Below are positions 1 through 5,470 of a stretch of 5,470 nt of DNA, one piece after another. The position numbers and the translations under genes were made by a program. The notes beneath the pieces are model-generated. The model searched no databases. It was given only the letters and a program-made list of their open reading frames with translations, and was not told where the DNA came from. The stretch comes from Gammaproteobacteria bacterium (GTDB lineage: Bacteria > Pseudomonadota > Gammaproteobacteria > SZUA-229), in assembly GCA_030641945.1 (NCBI GenBank), contig DAOWLL010000147.1, forward strand, positions 1 through 5,470. The letters run 5' to 3'. Within the stretch, counting starts at the first letter, position 1. Every line of letters begins with the position of its first letter.

Positions 1-1
1 A

Positions 2-148
2 AAAACAATTGGCAAACGCATTCCAAGGGTGGATGCTCGGGAGAAGGTGACCGGTGAGGCTATCTATTGTGCTGACCTCAAGGTTCCTGGAATGCTCTCT
101 GGCAAGATAAAAAGGAGCCCCTACCCCTTTGCCCAGATTCTCTCTATT
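2..148 (+). other. Fragment of xanthine dehydrogenase-family molybdopterin-binding subunit, joined to folP
   Basis: The first 48-49 codons read KTIGKRIPRVDAREKVTGEA, then a stretch with DLKVPGMLSGKIKRSPYPFA. This matches the start of the large, molybdenum-cofactor subunit of the xanthine dehydrogenase/aldehyde oxidase family, where the pattern R-D-x-x-x-K-V-T-G-x-A, then L-P-G-M-L-x-G, then R-S-P-x-x-x-A is typical. None of it belongs to dihydropteroate synthase. Codon use differs from the rest of the window: all Glu codons are GAG, all three Leu codons are CTC, and AGG is used twice for Arg, while the FolP part and the genes downstream favour GAA, CTG and CGC/CGT. The family call rests on motif memory. 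The piece carries no cofactor-binding residues and is too short to fold or function alone. It is most likely foreign sequence misjoined at the contig end. Confidence 0.75.
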
Positions 149-691
149 GACACCAGCAAAGCTGAAGTCATGCGTACTGCTGTCGGCGAAGGCGCGAATA
201 TGGTCAATGACGTCAATGCCCTGCAGGCGACAGCGGCGATAGAAACCTGTGCCGCGCTAGAAGTTCCGGTTTGCCTGATGCATATGCAGGGCGAACCGAG
301 AAGCATGCAGCAGGATCCGCAGTATGATGATGTGGTGAAGGATGTTGTAGATTATCTGCATCAGCGCTGCCAGGCATGCGTTGATGCGGGTATGGATAGA
401 AATAACATCGTGCTCGACCCGGGCTTTGGCTTTGGCAAAACCCTGCAGCACAATCTGAGCCTTCTGAGCCGGCTTGAGTCGATTTCTGAGCTAGAATTAC
501 CGGTACTGGTCGGTATTTCACGCAAGAGCATGCTGGGTGCAATACTCGATAAGCCGGTAACAGAAAGGCTTTACGCCAGCATCGCAGCAGCGGTGATCGC
601 TTACAATAAAGGGGCGCGTTTATTCAGGGTGCACGATGTGGCACCAACGAGAGATGCATTGGCGCTATGTGATGCGCTCCAACACAATTAA
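2..691 (+). CDS. folP: Hybrid open frame ending in dihydropteroate synthase (FolP), N-terminus missing
   Basis: The frame is open from the left edge to TAA at 689-691. From about base 146 it is clearly FolP, which condenses 6-hydroxymethyl-dihydropterin diphosphate with p-aminobenzoate in cytoplasmic folate synthesis. Visible FolP landmarks are IDTSKAEV (146-169, the pterin-binding Asp), ND (206-211), MHMQG (278-292), DPGFGFGK (416-439), SRKS (518-529) and RVHDV (626-640). The first third of FolP is absent, including the NVTPDSFSDGG and GGESTRPG motifs that bind pterin and diphosphate; full enzymes are about 280 residues and about 180 are present. In its place, in the same frame, is a xanthine dehydrogenase-type stretch. 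A GTG at 29 could be called as a start, but the similarity to that family continues upstream of it, so it is not a real start. As it stands the product should not work as FolP. glmM begins 11 bases downstream, the usual folP-glmM arrangement, so the FolP part belongs here. Identity of the FolP part is very secure; the fusion is probably an artefact. Confidence 0.9.
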   Translation, partial: KTIGKRIPRVDAREKVTGEAIYCADLKVPGMLSGKIKRSPYPFAQILSIDTSKAEVMRTAVGEGANMVNDVNALQATAAIETCAALEVPVCLMHMQGEPRSMQQDPQYDDVVKDVVDYLHQRCQACVDAGMDRNNIVLDPGFGFGKTLQHNLSLLSRLESISELELPVLVGISRKSMLGAILDKPVTERLYASIAAAVIAYNKGARLFRVHDVAPTRDALALCDALQHN

Positions 692-702
692 CAGGTAGTT
701 AG

Positions 703-2037
703 ATGGCTAGAAAATATTTTGGTACTGATGGTATTCGCGGCAAAGTCGGTGAAGGCATGATGACTGCCGACCAGGTGCTCAAGCTGGGCTGGGCTGCAGG
801 TAGAGTATTTGCCAGCAACGGCAGGAAACTGGTTGTTATCGGCAAGGACACCCGTATTTCAGGCTACATGCTCGAGTCTGCGCTGGAAGCCGGTTTATCC
901 GCAGCCGGTGTCGATGTCCGCCTGCTGGGACCGATGCCCACGCCGGGCATTGCCTACCTCACCCGCACCCTGCATGCCTCGGCCGGTATCGTCATCAGCG
1001 CATCGCACAACCCGTTCTATGACAATGGCCTGAAGTTTTTCTCGGCTGAAGGCACCAAGTTGCCGGATGAAACCGAAGAAGCCATAGAAGCCATGTTTGA
1101 ACAACCCATGGAAACGGTGGACTCGGCAGAACTGGGCAAGGCCATGCGTGTGCACGATGCGCAGGGGCGATACGTTGAAGCCTGCAAGGCCACGATACCG
1201 ATTACTACCCATTTTAACGGTCTCAAGATCGTGCTCGATTGCGCAAACGGCGCCACCTACCATATTGCCCCCCACGTTTTTACCGAACTCGGTGCGAAAG
1301 TCATTACGACGTGTTCAGAGCCGAATGGCCTGAATATCAATGCCGGCAGTGGTTCGACCGAGCCTGACGTTCTGAGCAAGCGCGTCATACAGGAACAGGC
1401 GGACCTGGGGATTGCTTTTGACGGTGATGGTGACCGTGTGATTATGATCGACAACGCGGGTGAGGTTGTCGATGGGGACGAGTTGATTTATATCATCGCG
1501 CTTGCACGCAAGCAGTCCGGTGTGCCCATTGATGGTGTTGTCGGCACGCAAATGAGCAATCTGGGGCTCGAACTGGCGATAAAGAAACTGGGGCTTGGAT
1601 TTGAGCGCGCTGCAGTAGGTGACCGCTATGTGCTTGAATTAATGAAACAAAAAGGCTGGAACCTGGGTGGTGAGTCATCAGGGCACATCATCTGCATGGA
1701 CCGTACCACCACCGGTGACGGTATCGTTTCAGCGTTGCAGGTACTGGCCTATCTGGCTGAAAGCGGACAGACACTGCACCAGGCCAAGTCAGGCATGAGT
1801 AAAATGCCAATGCAGATGATCAATGTGCCACTGTCAGCAGATGCTGATCCGATGTCGTCGGAGCAGGTCACAGATGCTGTTCTGCAGGCCGAACAAGAGT
1901 TGAATGGACAGGGTCGTGTACTGCTAAGGCCGTCAGGAACCGAACCCCTGATTCGAGTCATGGTTGAAGGCAGTAATGCGGCATTGGTACAAAAGCTCAC
2001 AAAAAACATTGCGGATACCGTGGCATCTGCAGTTTAA
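703..2037 (+). CDS. glmM: Phosphoglucosamine mutase GlmM
   Basis: GlmM interconverts glucosamine-6-phosphate and glucosamine-1-phosphate in the cytoplasm, feeding UDP-GlcNAc for peptidoglycan and lipopolysaccharide. The 444 residues equal the usual length. The N-terminus [13 protein letters not shown] is the family hallmark. The phosphoserine loop ISASHNP places the catalytic Ser at residue 101. The Mg-binding loop DGDGDR spans 240-245 with Asp 240, 242 and 244. The sugar-binding loop GGESSGHI is at 322-329; the third position of ESSGH varies in the family (E. coli has Gln there). The phosphate-binding loop [15 protein letters not shown] is at 409-423. All four alpha-phosphohexomutase domains are present and nothing is missing. 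The ATG at 703 has AGG at 693-695, seven bases upstream. It starts 11 bases after folP, so the two are probably cotranscribed. The enzyme is expected to need activation by phosphorylation of Ser101, as known for the family. Confidence 0.97.
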   Translation: MARKYFGTDGIRGKVGEGMMTADQVLKLGWAAGRVFASNGRKLVVIGKDTRISGYMLESALEAGLSAAGVDVRLLGPMPTPGIAYLTRTLHASAGIVISASHNPFYDNGLKFFSAEGTKLPDETEEAIEAMFEQPMETVDSAELGKAMRVHDAQGRYVEACKATIPITTHFNGLKIVLDCANGATYHIAPHVFTELGAKVITTCSEPNGLNINAGSGSTEPDVLSKRVIQEQADLGIAFDGDGDRVIMIDNAGEVVDGDELIYIIALARKQSGVPIDGVVGTQMSNLGLELAIKKLGLGFERAAVGDRYVLELMKQKGWNLGGESSGHIICMDRTTTGDGIVSALQVLAYLAESGQTLHQAKSGMSKMPMQMINVPLSADADPMSSEQVTDAVLQAEQELNGQGRVLLRPSGTEPLIRVMVEGSNAALVQKLTKNIADTVASAV

Positions 2038-2063
2038 CAACGATAAGTTACTGATTTTATATA
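2034..2063 (+). promoter_or_regulatory. Candidate sigma70 promoter overlapping the end of glmM
   Basis: TTAACA (2034-2039, five of six matches to TTGACA) lies 18 bases before TATATA (2058-2063, four of six matches to TATAAT). The -35 box overlaps the glmM stop codon. It sits in the longer spacer before tpiA, where an internal promoter would make sense. AT-rich spacers yield such matches by chance, so support is weak. Confidence 0.25.
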
Positions 2064-2106
2064 TCTCCTCCGAACTGACAGCTGGCTATATAACCCATCA
2101 TCGTCA

Positions 2107-2135
2107 TTGATTTATTCAGTGCTGACAGGTATGCT
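2107..2135 (+). promoter_or_regulatory. Second candidate sigma70 promoter upstream of tpiA
   Basis: TTGATT (2107-2112, four of six) and TATGCT (2130-2135, four of six) are separated by exactly 17 bases. Transcription would start about 25 bases before the tpiA start codon, giving a short leader with the ribosome binding site. There is no TGn extension before the -10 box. Position and spacing are good, the boxes are mediocre; it competes with the candidate at 2034-2063. Confidence 0.3.
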
Positions 2136-2156
2136 TTGCCCCTTTTGAAAATGGGC

Positions 2157-2160
2157 GGAG
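2157..2160 (+). promoter_or_regulatory. Ribosome binding site that decides the tpiA start
   Basis: GGAG ends six bases before the ATG at 2167 but only three bases before the GTG at 2164. The normal spacing therefore supports ATG 2167, which gives the standard TpiA N-terminus MRQKMVAGNWKMNG. Confidence 0.7.
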
Positions 2161-2166
2161 TAAGTG

Positions 2167-2916
2167 ATGCGTCAGAAGATGGTAGCGGGCAACTGGAAGA
2201 TGAATGGAACCACTAACGGCGTTCATGAACTGATCCGTGGTATCAAAGCAGGATTCAATGGTTCTTCTGCAGAAGCTGTAGTTTGCCCTCCCTTTGTCTA
2301 CCTGCCGTTTGTAGCCGCTGAAATCGCCGGTTCCGCGATCAAGCTGTCTGCGCAGAACATGTGCGATCAGGATGTAGGTGCATTTACCGGTGAAATATCA
2401 GGGCCGATGCTGAAAGACATTGGTTGTGAATATGTAATTCTTGCGCACTCAGAACGCCGTGCCATGTACGGTGAAACCGACGAAGTTGCTGCCAGCAAGT
2501 ATGCGGCAGCGCTGAAGAATAATCTCATACCGATTTTCTGTATTGGCGAAACACTGGAAGAACGCGAGCAGGATATTACAGAGGCTGTCATTGCACGCCA
2601 GATCGATGCCATTGTTGATGCTGAAGGTGTGGCTTCGTTGGCAAATGCTGTACTTGCCTACGAACCGGTATGGGCAATAGGTACCGGCAAAACCGCAACA
2701 CCGGACCAGGCGCAGAGTGTGCACGCCTTCATCCGCAACAAGATTGCCGGGCTGGATGGCGGCATTGCAGAAAGCCTGCGCATTCTCTATGGCGGCAGCA
2801 TGAATCCTGCCAATGCTGCTGAATTGATTGCTCAGCCGGATATCGATGGTGGTCTTATCGGCGGCGCTTCTCTCAAGGCGGATGATTTCCTCGCCATCAT
2901 TAATGCAGCAGGATAA
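2167..2916 (+). CDS. tpiA: Triosephosphate isomerase TpiA
   Basis: TpiA interconverts dihydroxyacetone phosphate and glyceraldehyde-3-phosphate in glycolysis and gluconeogenesis, as a cytoplasmic TIM-barrel dimer. The 249 residues fit the bacterial family (about 250). Catalytic residues are all visible: Lys11 in GNWKMNG, the electrophile His94 in LAHSERR, and the general base Glu166 in AYEPVWAIGTG. The flexible phosphate-gripping loop 6 (AIGTGKTA) is at about 170-177, and the phosphate-binding YGGSMNPANAAEL and GGLIGGASLK are at about 208-237. A GTG directly upstream (2164) is in frame and would add one Met, but ribosome binding site spacing favours ATG 2167. secG follows six bases after the stop. 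tpiA is separated from glmM by 129 bases, the longest non-coding gap in the window, so it may have its own promoter. Confidence 0.97.
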   Translation: MRQKMVAGNWKMNGTTNGVHELIRGIKAGFNGSSAEAVVCPPFVYLPFVAAEIAGSAIKLSAQNMCDQDVGAFTGEISGPMLKDIGCEYVILAHSERRAMYGETDEVAASKYAAALKNNLIPIFCIGETLEEREQDITEAVIARQIDAIVDAEGVASLANAVLAYEPVWAIGTGKTATPDQAQSVHAFIRNKIAGLDGGIAESLRILYGGSMNPANAAELIAQPDIDGGLIGGASLKADDFLAIINAAG

Positions 2917-2922
2917 GCAAAC

Positions 2923-3363
2923 GTGGATATTATTCTTCTAGTTGTACACGTAGTTCTGGCGCTGGGCGTTATCTCATTGGTGTTGCTGCAAAAAGGTGCC
3001 GGTGCTAACGCTGGCGCGGTACTGGGTGGTGGCGCTGGCAGCGTATTTGGCGCCAGTGGCTCATCCAATTTTTTGAGCAAGACCACGGCCATTCTGGCAA
3101 CAGCATTCTTCATTAACAGCCTGGTGCTTGCCTATATGGCTTCTCACCGTGAAGAGTCAGCTACAGTGATCGATGAAATCGAGCAGGCTCAGCAAGTAGA
3201 AGTGACAGCGCCCGAGCCGGTTATGCAGGAATTTGGTCAGGGCATTGATGAGACTGTGCCATTCCCGTTCGACGAACCTGTTGAAAGTGATGTGCCGCTA
3301 CCGGTAAGTGAAGATGTACCTGTTGAAGGTGATGTGCCGCCACCGGCAAGCGATACAGAATAA
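2923..3363 (+). CDS. secG: Preprotein translocase subunit SecG with extended acidic C-terminal tail
   Basis: SecG is the small inner-membrane partner of SecY and SecE that assists SecA-driven protein export. The family pattern is clear: a first membrane helix (about 3-22, ILLVVHVVLALGVISLVLL), a Gly/Ala-rich loop with LLQKGAGANAGAVLGGGAGS and FGASGSSNFL (about 21-51), and a second helix (about 53-73) with TAILATAFFINSLVLAY. The start is a GTG at 2923, with AGGA (2910-2913) nine bases upstream inside the end of tpiA, so translation is probably coupled to tpiA. The protein has 146 residues against about 110 in E. coli. The excess is a hydrophilic, strongly acidic, Pro/Val-rich tail (about 77-146) ending in two tandem 14-residue units. 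Tails in this family vary greatly, and the role of this one is unknown. tpiA-secG adjacency is common in beta- and gammaproteobacteria. Confidence 0.95.
   Translation: MDIILLVVHVVLALGVISLVLLQKGAGANAGAVLGGGAGSVFGASGSSNFLSKTTAILATAFFINSLVLAYMASHREESATVIDEIEQAQQVEVTAPEPVMQEFGQGIDETVPFPFDEPVESDVPLPVSEDVPVEGDVPPPASDTE
3277..3360 (+). repeat. Two-copy 42-bp in-frame tandem repeat in the secG tail
   Basis: Copy 1 (3277-3318) encodes PVESDVPLPVSEDV and copy 2 (3319-3360) encodes PVEGDVPPPASDTE, immediately before the stop codon. By eye 33 of 42 bases agree, with only four differences in the first 33. The sequence just before (DETVPFPFDE) resembles a more decayed third copy. The period is a multiple of three, so copy-number change would keep the frame. 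Confidence 0.8.
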
Positions 3364-3365
3364 AC

Positions 3366-3382
3366 CCGAGACAGTGTCTTGG
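3366..3382 (+). other. Short hairpin between secG and tRNA-Leu
   Basis: CCGAGAC (3366-3372) pairs with GTCTTGG (3376-3382) around the triloop AGT, giving seven pairs including one G-U. It starts two bases after the secG stop codon. No T-run follows, so it is not a standard intrinsic terminator. It could protect the secG mRNA end after the tRNA is cut out, or it could be chance. Confidence 0.4.
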
Positions 3383-3418
3383 CCCGATAAGGACGCAGGG
3401 AGAAAAAAATATAAATCG

Positions 3419-3503
3419 GCCGATGTGGTGGAATTGGTAGACACGCTATCTTGAGGGGGTAGTGGCGAAAGCTGTGCCGGTTCGACTCCGGCCATCGGCA
3501 CCA
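3419..3503 (+). tRNA. leuU: tRNA-Leu (anticodon GAG)
   Basis: The full class II cloverleaf can be drawn. Acceptor stem GCCGATG (3419-3425) pairs with CATCGGC (3493-3499), with discriminator A3500 and encoded CCA (3501-3503). The D arm contains AATTGGTAGA. The anticodon stem CTATC (3446-3450) pairs with GGTAG (3458-3462) with one U-G wobble (3449/3459). Anticodon GAG is at 3453-3455 and reads CUC and CUU. The long variable arm (3463-3475) closes a GAAA loop. The T stem GCCGG/CCGGC encloses TTCGACT (3481-3487). Sequence and place just after secG match E. coli leuU. No promoter is visible directly upstream; TATAAA at 3410-3415 is too close to the 5' end to serve, so it is probably processed from a secG transcript. 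Confidence 0.96.
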
Positions 3504-3536
3504 TTCAAGGAAGGTTGAACAAATAATCAAAAATAA

Positions 3537-3564
3537 CGGTTGCATCATGATTGTTATGCAACTG
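3537..3564 (+). other. Dyad symmetry in the leader of nuoA
   Basis: GTTGCAT (3539-3545) and ATGCAAC (3556-3562) are perfect inverted repeats around a 10-base loop. A G-U and a C-G pair extend the stem to nine pairs (3537-3564). The hairpin ends one base before the nuoA ribosome binding site GGAG (3566-3569). There is no T-run, so it is not a terminator. It could be an RNA structure that affects nuoA translation, a processing site, or a binding site for a dimeric regulator. The symmetry is seen; the function is unknown. Confidence 0.5.
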
Positions 3565-3576
3565 TGGAGCGAGTAA

Positions 3577-3936
3577 ATGCTGGAAAATTATCTGCCGGTA
3601 TTGATCTTCATCACAGTCGGCCTGCTGGTCGGTGTTGGAGCGATGTTTATGGGGGGCTTCTTACTGGCTCCTTACCGTCCGGACAATGCAAAGAACTCTC
3701 CTTTCGAATGCGGTTTCGAAGCATTTGAAGACGCGCGCATGAACTTCGATGTGCGCTATTACCTCGTTGCTATTCTGTTTATCATTTTCGACCTGGAAAT
3801 TGCATTTCTATTTCCATGGGCAATCGTGCTTGATGAAATCGGCCTGTTTGGCATTCTCGCCATGGGCATATTCCTCGGCATTCTTGTCATTGGCTTTATT
3901 TATGAGTGGAAGAAAGGAGCGCTGGAATGGGAATAG
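3577..3936 (+). CDS. nuoA: NADH-quinone oxidoreductase subunit A (NuoA)
   Basis: NuoA is a small membrane-arm subunit of respiratory complex I (equivalent to mitochondrial ND3), lying beside the quinone channel. At 119 residues it has the usual length. Three membrane helices are visible: about 6-30, 61-83 and 88-109. The conserved loop after helix 1 reads [19 protein letters not shown] and contains Cys45, the counterpart of the ND3 loop cysteine. Helix 2 carries the family signature [23 protein letters not shown] with acidic residues Asp72 and Glu74. The ATG at 3577 has GGAG (3566-3569) seven bases upstream. It opens the nuo cluster, 73 bases after tRNA-Leu, and overlaps nuoB by 10 bases. The sequence is closer to the beta-proteobacterial and mitochondrial type than to E. 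coli NuoA. Confidence 0.97.
   Translation: MLENYLPVLIFITVGLLVGVGAMFMGGFLLAPYRPDNAKNSPFECGFEAFEDARMNFDVRYYLVAILFIIFDLEIAFLFPWAIVLDEIGLFGILAMGIFLGILVIGFIYEWKKGALEWE
3914..3919 (+). promoter_or_regulatory. Ribosome binding site fixing the nuoB start
   Basis: AAGGAG lies inside the end of nuoA and ends seven bases before ATG 3927. This rules out the in-frame GTG at 3906, which lies upstream of the site itself. Confidence 0.8.
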
Positions 3937-4409
3937 AAGGCAAACTCCAGCAGGGCTTTGTGACCACTTCAGCTGACAAGTTGATCAACTGGGCGCGTAC
4001 CGGATCATTGTGGCCAATGACTTTCGGACTTGCATGCTGCGCGGTTGAAATGATGCATGCTGCAGCATCGCGTTATGACCTTGACCGTTTTGGCGCCGGG
4101 GTTTTCCGTGGCAGCCCGCGTCAATCAGACGTAATGATTGTTGCAGGAACACTGTGTAACAAAATGGCGCCGGCATTTCGCAAGGTGTACGACCAGATGG
4201 CGGAACCGCGATGGGTCATTTCCATGGGCTCCTGTGCCAATGGCGGCGGCTACTACCACTATTCATACTCTGTGGTACGCGGCTGTGACCGCATCGTTCC
4301 TGTTGATATCTATGTTCCCGGTTGCCCGCCCACTGCAGAAGCACTGGTGTACGGCATCATTCAGCTGCAGAACAAGATTAAACGCACCAACACGATAGCG
4401 CGCAGTTAA
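3927..4409 (+). CDS. nuoB: NADH-quinone oxidoreductase subunit B (NuoB), N2 cluster subunit
   Basis: NuoB (mitochondrial PSST/NDUFS7) holds the terminal 4Fe-4S cluster N2, which passes electrons to quinone at the interface with NuoD. The four cluster ligands are present: Cys37 and Cys38 (adjacent, in [10 protein letters not shown]), Cys103 (MGSCANGGG) and Cys133 (VPGCPPT). Other hallmarks are [15 protein letters not shown] (about 20-34), [12 protein letters not shown] and [17 protein letters not shown]. The start at ATG 3927 gives [14 protein letters not shown], a typical N-terminus, with 160 residues (usual 158-160). Starting at the upstream GTG 3906 would add seven residues read from nuoA's tail and is not supported. 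The start overlaps the end of nuoA by 10 bases, so translation is probably coupled. In FRGSPRQSD a Gly stands where Pro or Ala is more usual, a minor change. Confidence 0.97.
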   Translation: MGIEGKLQQGFVTTSADKLINWARTGSLWPMTFGLACCAVEMMHAAASRYDLDRFGAGVFRGSPRQSDVMIVAGTLCNKMAPAFRKVYDQMAEPRWVISMGSCANGGGYYHYSYSVVRGCDRIVPVDIYVPGCPPTAEALVYGIIQLQNKIKRTNTIARS

Positions 4410-4419
4410 AGGATTCGAG

Positions 4420-5154
4420 ATGTCCAGAGTTCAACAACTATCTGATGATTTGCAACAGGCATTTTCAGCAATGCTGAAATCGAATGTTGTTGCCAATGGT
4501 GAGCTCACCATTGAGGTCTCATCGGATGACCTGATTGATGTCTGCACACAACTTCGTGACCATCAGAAGTTCGGCTTTGAACAGTTAATCGATGTCTGTG
4601 GTGTCGATTATTCAGAATACGGCAGCTCCGAATGGGCCACGGATGAAACATCTTCAACCGGTTTCAGCCGCGGGGTGAAACCGGGTGTTAATGCGCGCCT
4701 GCGATTCGGTGATGCGCCGACATACGTCAGTGACCGCAAGCGCTTTGCCGGCGTATATCACTTGTTGTCCGTTGCTAATAACCAGCGCGTGCGTGTGCGT
4801 TGTTATGCTGAGAATGACCAGCTGCCAATCATTCCATCCGTTATCGATATCTGGAGTTCAGCGAACTGGTATGAACGTGAAGCTTTTGATCTGTATGGCA
4901 TCATGTTTGAAGGCCATCCGGATTTGCGCCGCATTTTGACTGACTACGGTTTTGTCGGTCATCCATTCCGTAAGGACTTCCCGCTCGTGGGTCACGTGGA
5001 AATGCGTTATGACCCGCTGCAGCAACGCGTTGTTTACGAACCGGTTTCAATCGATCCGCGTGTACTGGTGCCTCGTGTAATTCGTGATGATGGCAGAAAT
5101 GCCGATGAGGCTGAACAAACTGAAGCTGCTGCAGTGGAGGGCAATGATGCCTGA
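4420..5154 (+). CDS. nuoC: NADH-quinone oxidoreductase subunit C (NuoC)
   Basis: NuoC (30-kDa subunit, NDUFS3) is a peripheral-arm protein that braces NuoB and NuoD near the quinone site; it carries no cofactor. The family signature is at about 150-188: [19 protein letters not shown], then [19 protein letters not shown]. The N-terminal part has [16 protein letters not shown] (about 53-68). The protein has 244 residues. It contains an insert of roughly 30-40 residues at about 69-108 (with SSTGFSRGV) before VYHLLSV; I recall a similar insert in Xanthomonadales NuoC. The C-terminal 20 residues are acidic and Ala/Glu-rich. It is a separate gene, unlike the nuoCD fusion of E. coli. AAGGA (4409-4413) lies six bases before ATG 4420. 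It starts 10 bases after nuoB and its end overlaps nuoD by eight bases. Confidence 0.96.
   Translation: MSRVQQLSDDLQQAFSAMLKSNVVANGELTIEVSSDDLIDVCTQLRDHQKFGFEQLIDVCGVDYSEYGSSEWATDETSSTGFSRGVKPGVNARLRFGDAPTYVSDRKRFAGVYHLLSVANNQRVRVRCYAENDQLPIIPSVIDIWSSANWYEREAFDLYGIMFEGHPDLRRILTDYGFVGHPFRKDFPLVGHVEMRYDPLQQRVVYEPVSIDPRVLVPRVIRDDGRNADEAEQTEAAAVEGNDA
5136..5140 (+). promoter_or_regulatory. Ribosome binding site choosing between two nuoD ATGs
   Basis: GGAGG, inside nuoC, ends six bases before ATG 5147 and three before ATG 5144. The spacing favours 5147, which yields the usual N-terminus [16 protein letters not shown]. Confidence 0.65.
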
Positions 5155-5470
5155 GATTAAAAACTTCACGCTTAACTTCGGTCCTCAGCATCCGGCTGCA
5201 CACGGTGTGCTTCGCCTGATCCTGGAAATGGATGGGGAAGTCATCCAGCGTGCAGACCCGCATATAGGTCTGTTGCACCGCGCGACAGAGAAGCTGGCAG
5301 AAGGTAAGCCTTATAACCAGAGTATCGGTTACATGGATCGGCTCGACTATGTGTCGATGATGTGCAACGAGCACGGCTATGTACGGGCAATTGAAAAACT
5401 GTTGGGTGTGGAGGCGCCGATCCGCGCCCAGTACATCCGCACCCTGTTCGATGAGATCACCCGCATCCTG
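5147..5470 (+). CDS. nuoD: NADH-quinone oxidoreductase subunit D (NuoD), N-terminal part, cut by window edge
   Basis: NuoD (49-kDa subunit, NDUFS2) forms the quinone-binding pocket with NuoB; it descends from the large subunit of NiFe hydrogenases. The frame is open to the right edge: exactly 108 codons of about 417 expected. Hallmarks are [15 protein letters not shown] (10-24), [18 protein letters not shown] (37-54) and [17 protein letters not shown] (62-78). His19 and Tyr68 lie 49 residues apart, like bovine His59 and Tyr108, which contact the quinone head group. Two ATGs in tandem (5144, 5147) could start it; 5147 has the better ribosome binding site spacing and the usual Met-Pro-Glu start. 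It overlaps nuoC by eight bases, so its translation is probably coupled. Confidence 0.97.
   Translation, partial: MPEIKNFTLNFGPQHPAAHGVLRLILEMDGEVIQRADPHIGLLHRATEKLAEGKPYNQSIGYMDRLDYVSMMCNEHGYVRAIEKLLGVEAPIRAQYIRTLFDEITRIL

Noticed and set aside
29..31. GTG as start codon of a 220-residue protein
   Set aside because: The xanthine dehydrogenase-like similarity (KTIGKRIPR) continues upstream to the window edge, and there is no ribosome binding site. The frame is simply cut on the left.
895..1275. Long minus-strand and alternate-frame open frames inside glmM, tpiA, nuoB and nuoC
   Set aside because: They shadow well-identified genes, show no recognisable protein family and lack ribosome binding sites.
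2057..2093. TTATATA...TATATAA inverted repeat after glmM as a terminator
   Set aside because: Stem is purely A-T with a 23-base loop and no following T-run; too weak.
3410..3415. TATAAA as -10 box of the tRNA gene
   Set aside because: Transcription would begin inside the tRNA, and no -35 box sits at the right distance.
3298..3504. Minus-strand open frame with MAGVEPA...PPQDSVSTNSTTSA, overlapping another at 3237-3548
   Set aside because: It is the antisense translation of the tRNA-Leu gene and the secG tail. Such tRNA-antisense frames recur in databases as false proteins; there is no supporting start signal or independent family.
3504..3519. TTCAA-GGAAGG-TTGAA inverted repeat as a terminator after the tRNA
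   Set aside because: Only five weak pairs, no GC core and no T-run.
3906..3908. GTG as start of nuoB
   Set aside because: It lies upstream of the AAGGAG site and adds residues not found in the family. ATG 3927 gives the standard N-terminus and length.
1..5470. A novel defence, mobile or biosynthetic system
   Set aside because: Apart from the foreign fragment at the left end, every gene belongs to a well-known housekeeping family and spacers are short; no repeats, integrase, transposase or unknown gene was seen.

Overview
The window looks like a housekeeping stretch from a mid-GC gammaproteobacterium, or a close relative on the beta/gamma side. All genes lie on the + strand in the order folP (damaged) - glmM - tpiA - secG - tRNA-Leu(GAG) - nuoA - nuoB - nuoC - nuoD (cut by the right edge). 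The folP-glmM and secG-tRNA-Leu(GAG) neighbourhoods are familiar from gammaproteobacteria. The unfused nuoC and nuoD, the NuoA sequence type and the NuoC insert point away from enterics, towards Xanthomonadales/Chromatiales-like lineages. This placement is inferred from gene order and remembered family features, not from a search.

Region by region. Bases 2-691 are one open frame made of two unrelated pieces: about 48 codons of a xanthine dehydrogenase-type molybdopterin subunit, then the C-terminal two thirds of dihydropteroate synthase (FolP). The switch falls inside a short stretch that both families share (about 143-169). The first part also has different codon habits, so an assembly chimera or a recombination scar at the contig end is likely. 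glmM (703-2037) follows closely. A 129-base spacer with two candidate promoters then leads to tpiA (2167-2916) and the tightly coupled secG (2923-3363). secG carries an unusual acidic, proline-rich tail with a two-copy 42-bp tandem repeat. A small hairpin follows, then an intact tRNA-Leu with encoded CCA (3419-3503), a 73-base AT-rich spacer with a clear dyad, and the start of a respiratory complex I operon. nuoA/nuoB and nuoC/nuoD overlap, and nuoB/nuoC are 10 bases apart.

Functionally the genes are unrelated essential functions packed together: folate synthesis (FolP), cell-wall amino sugar supply (GlmM), glycolysis (TpiA), protein export (SecG), decoding of CUC/CUU leucine codons, and NADH:quinone oxidoreductase (NuoA membrane arm; NuoB, C and D connecting the peripheral arm to the quinone site). 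No stretch over 300 bases lacks a gene. I found no mobile element, CRISPR array, defence gene or novel system. The points worth a second look are the hybrid folP frame, the SecG tail repeat and the dyads around the tRNA.
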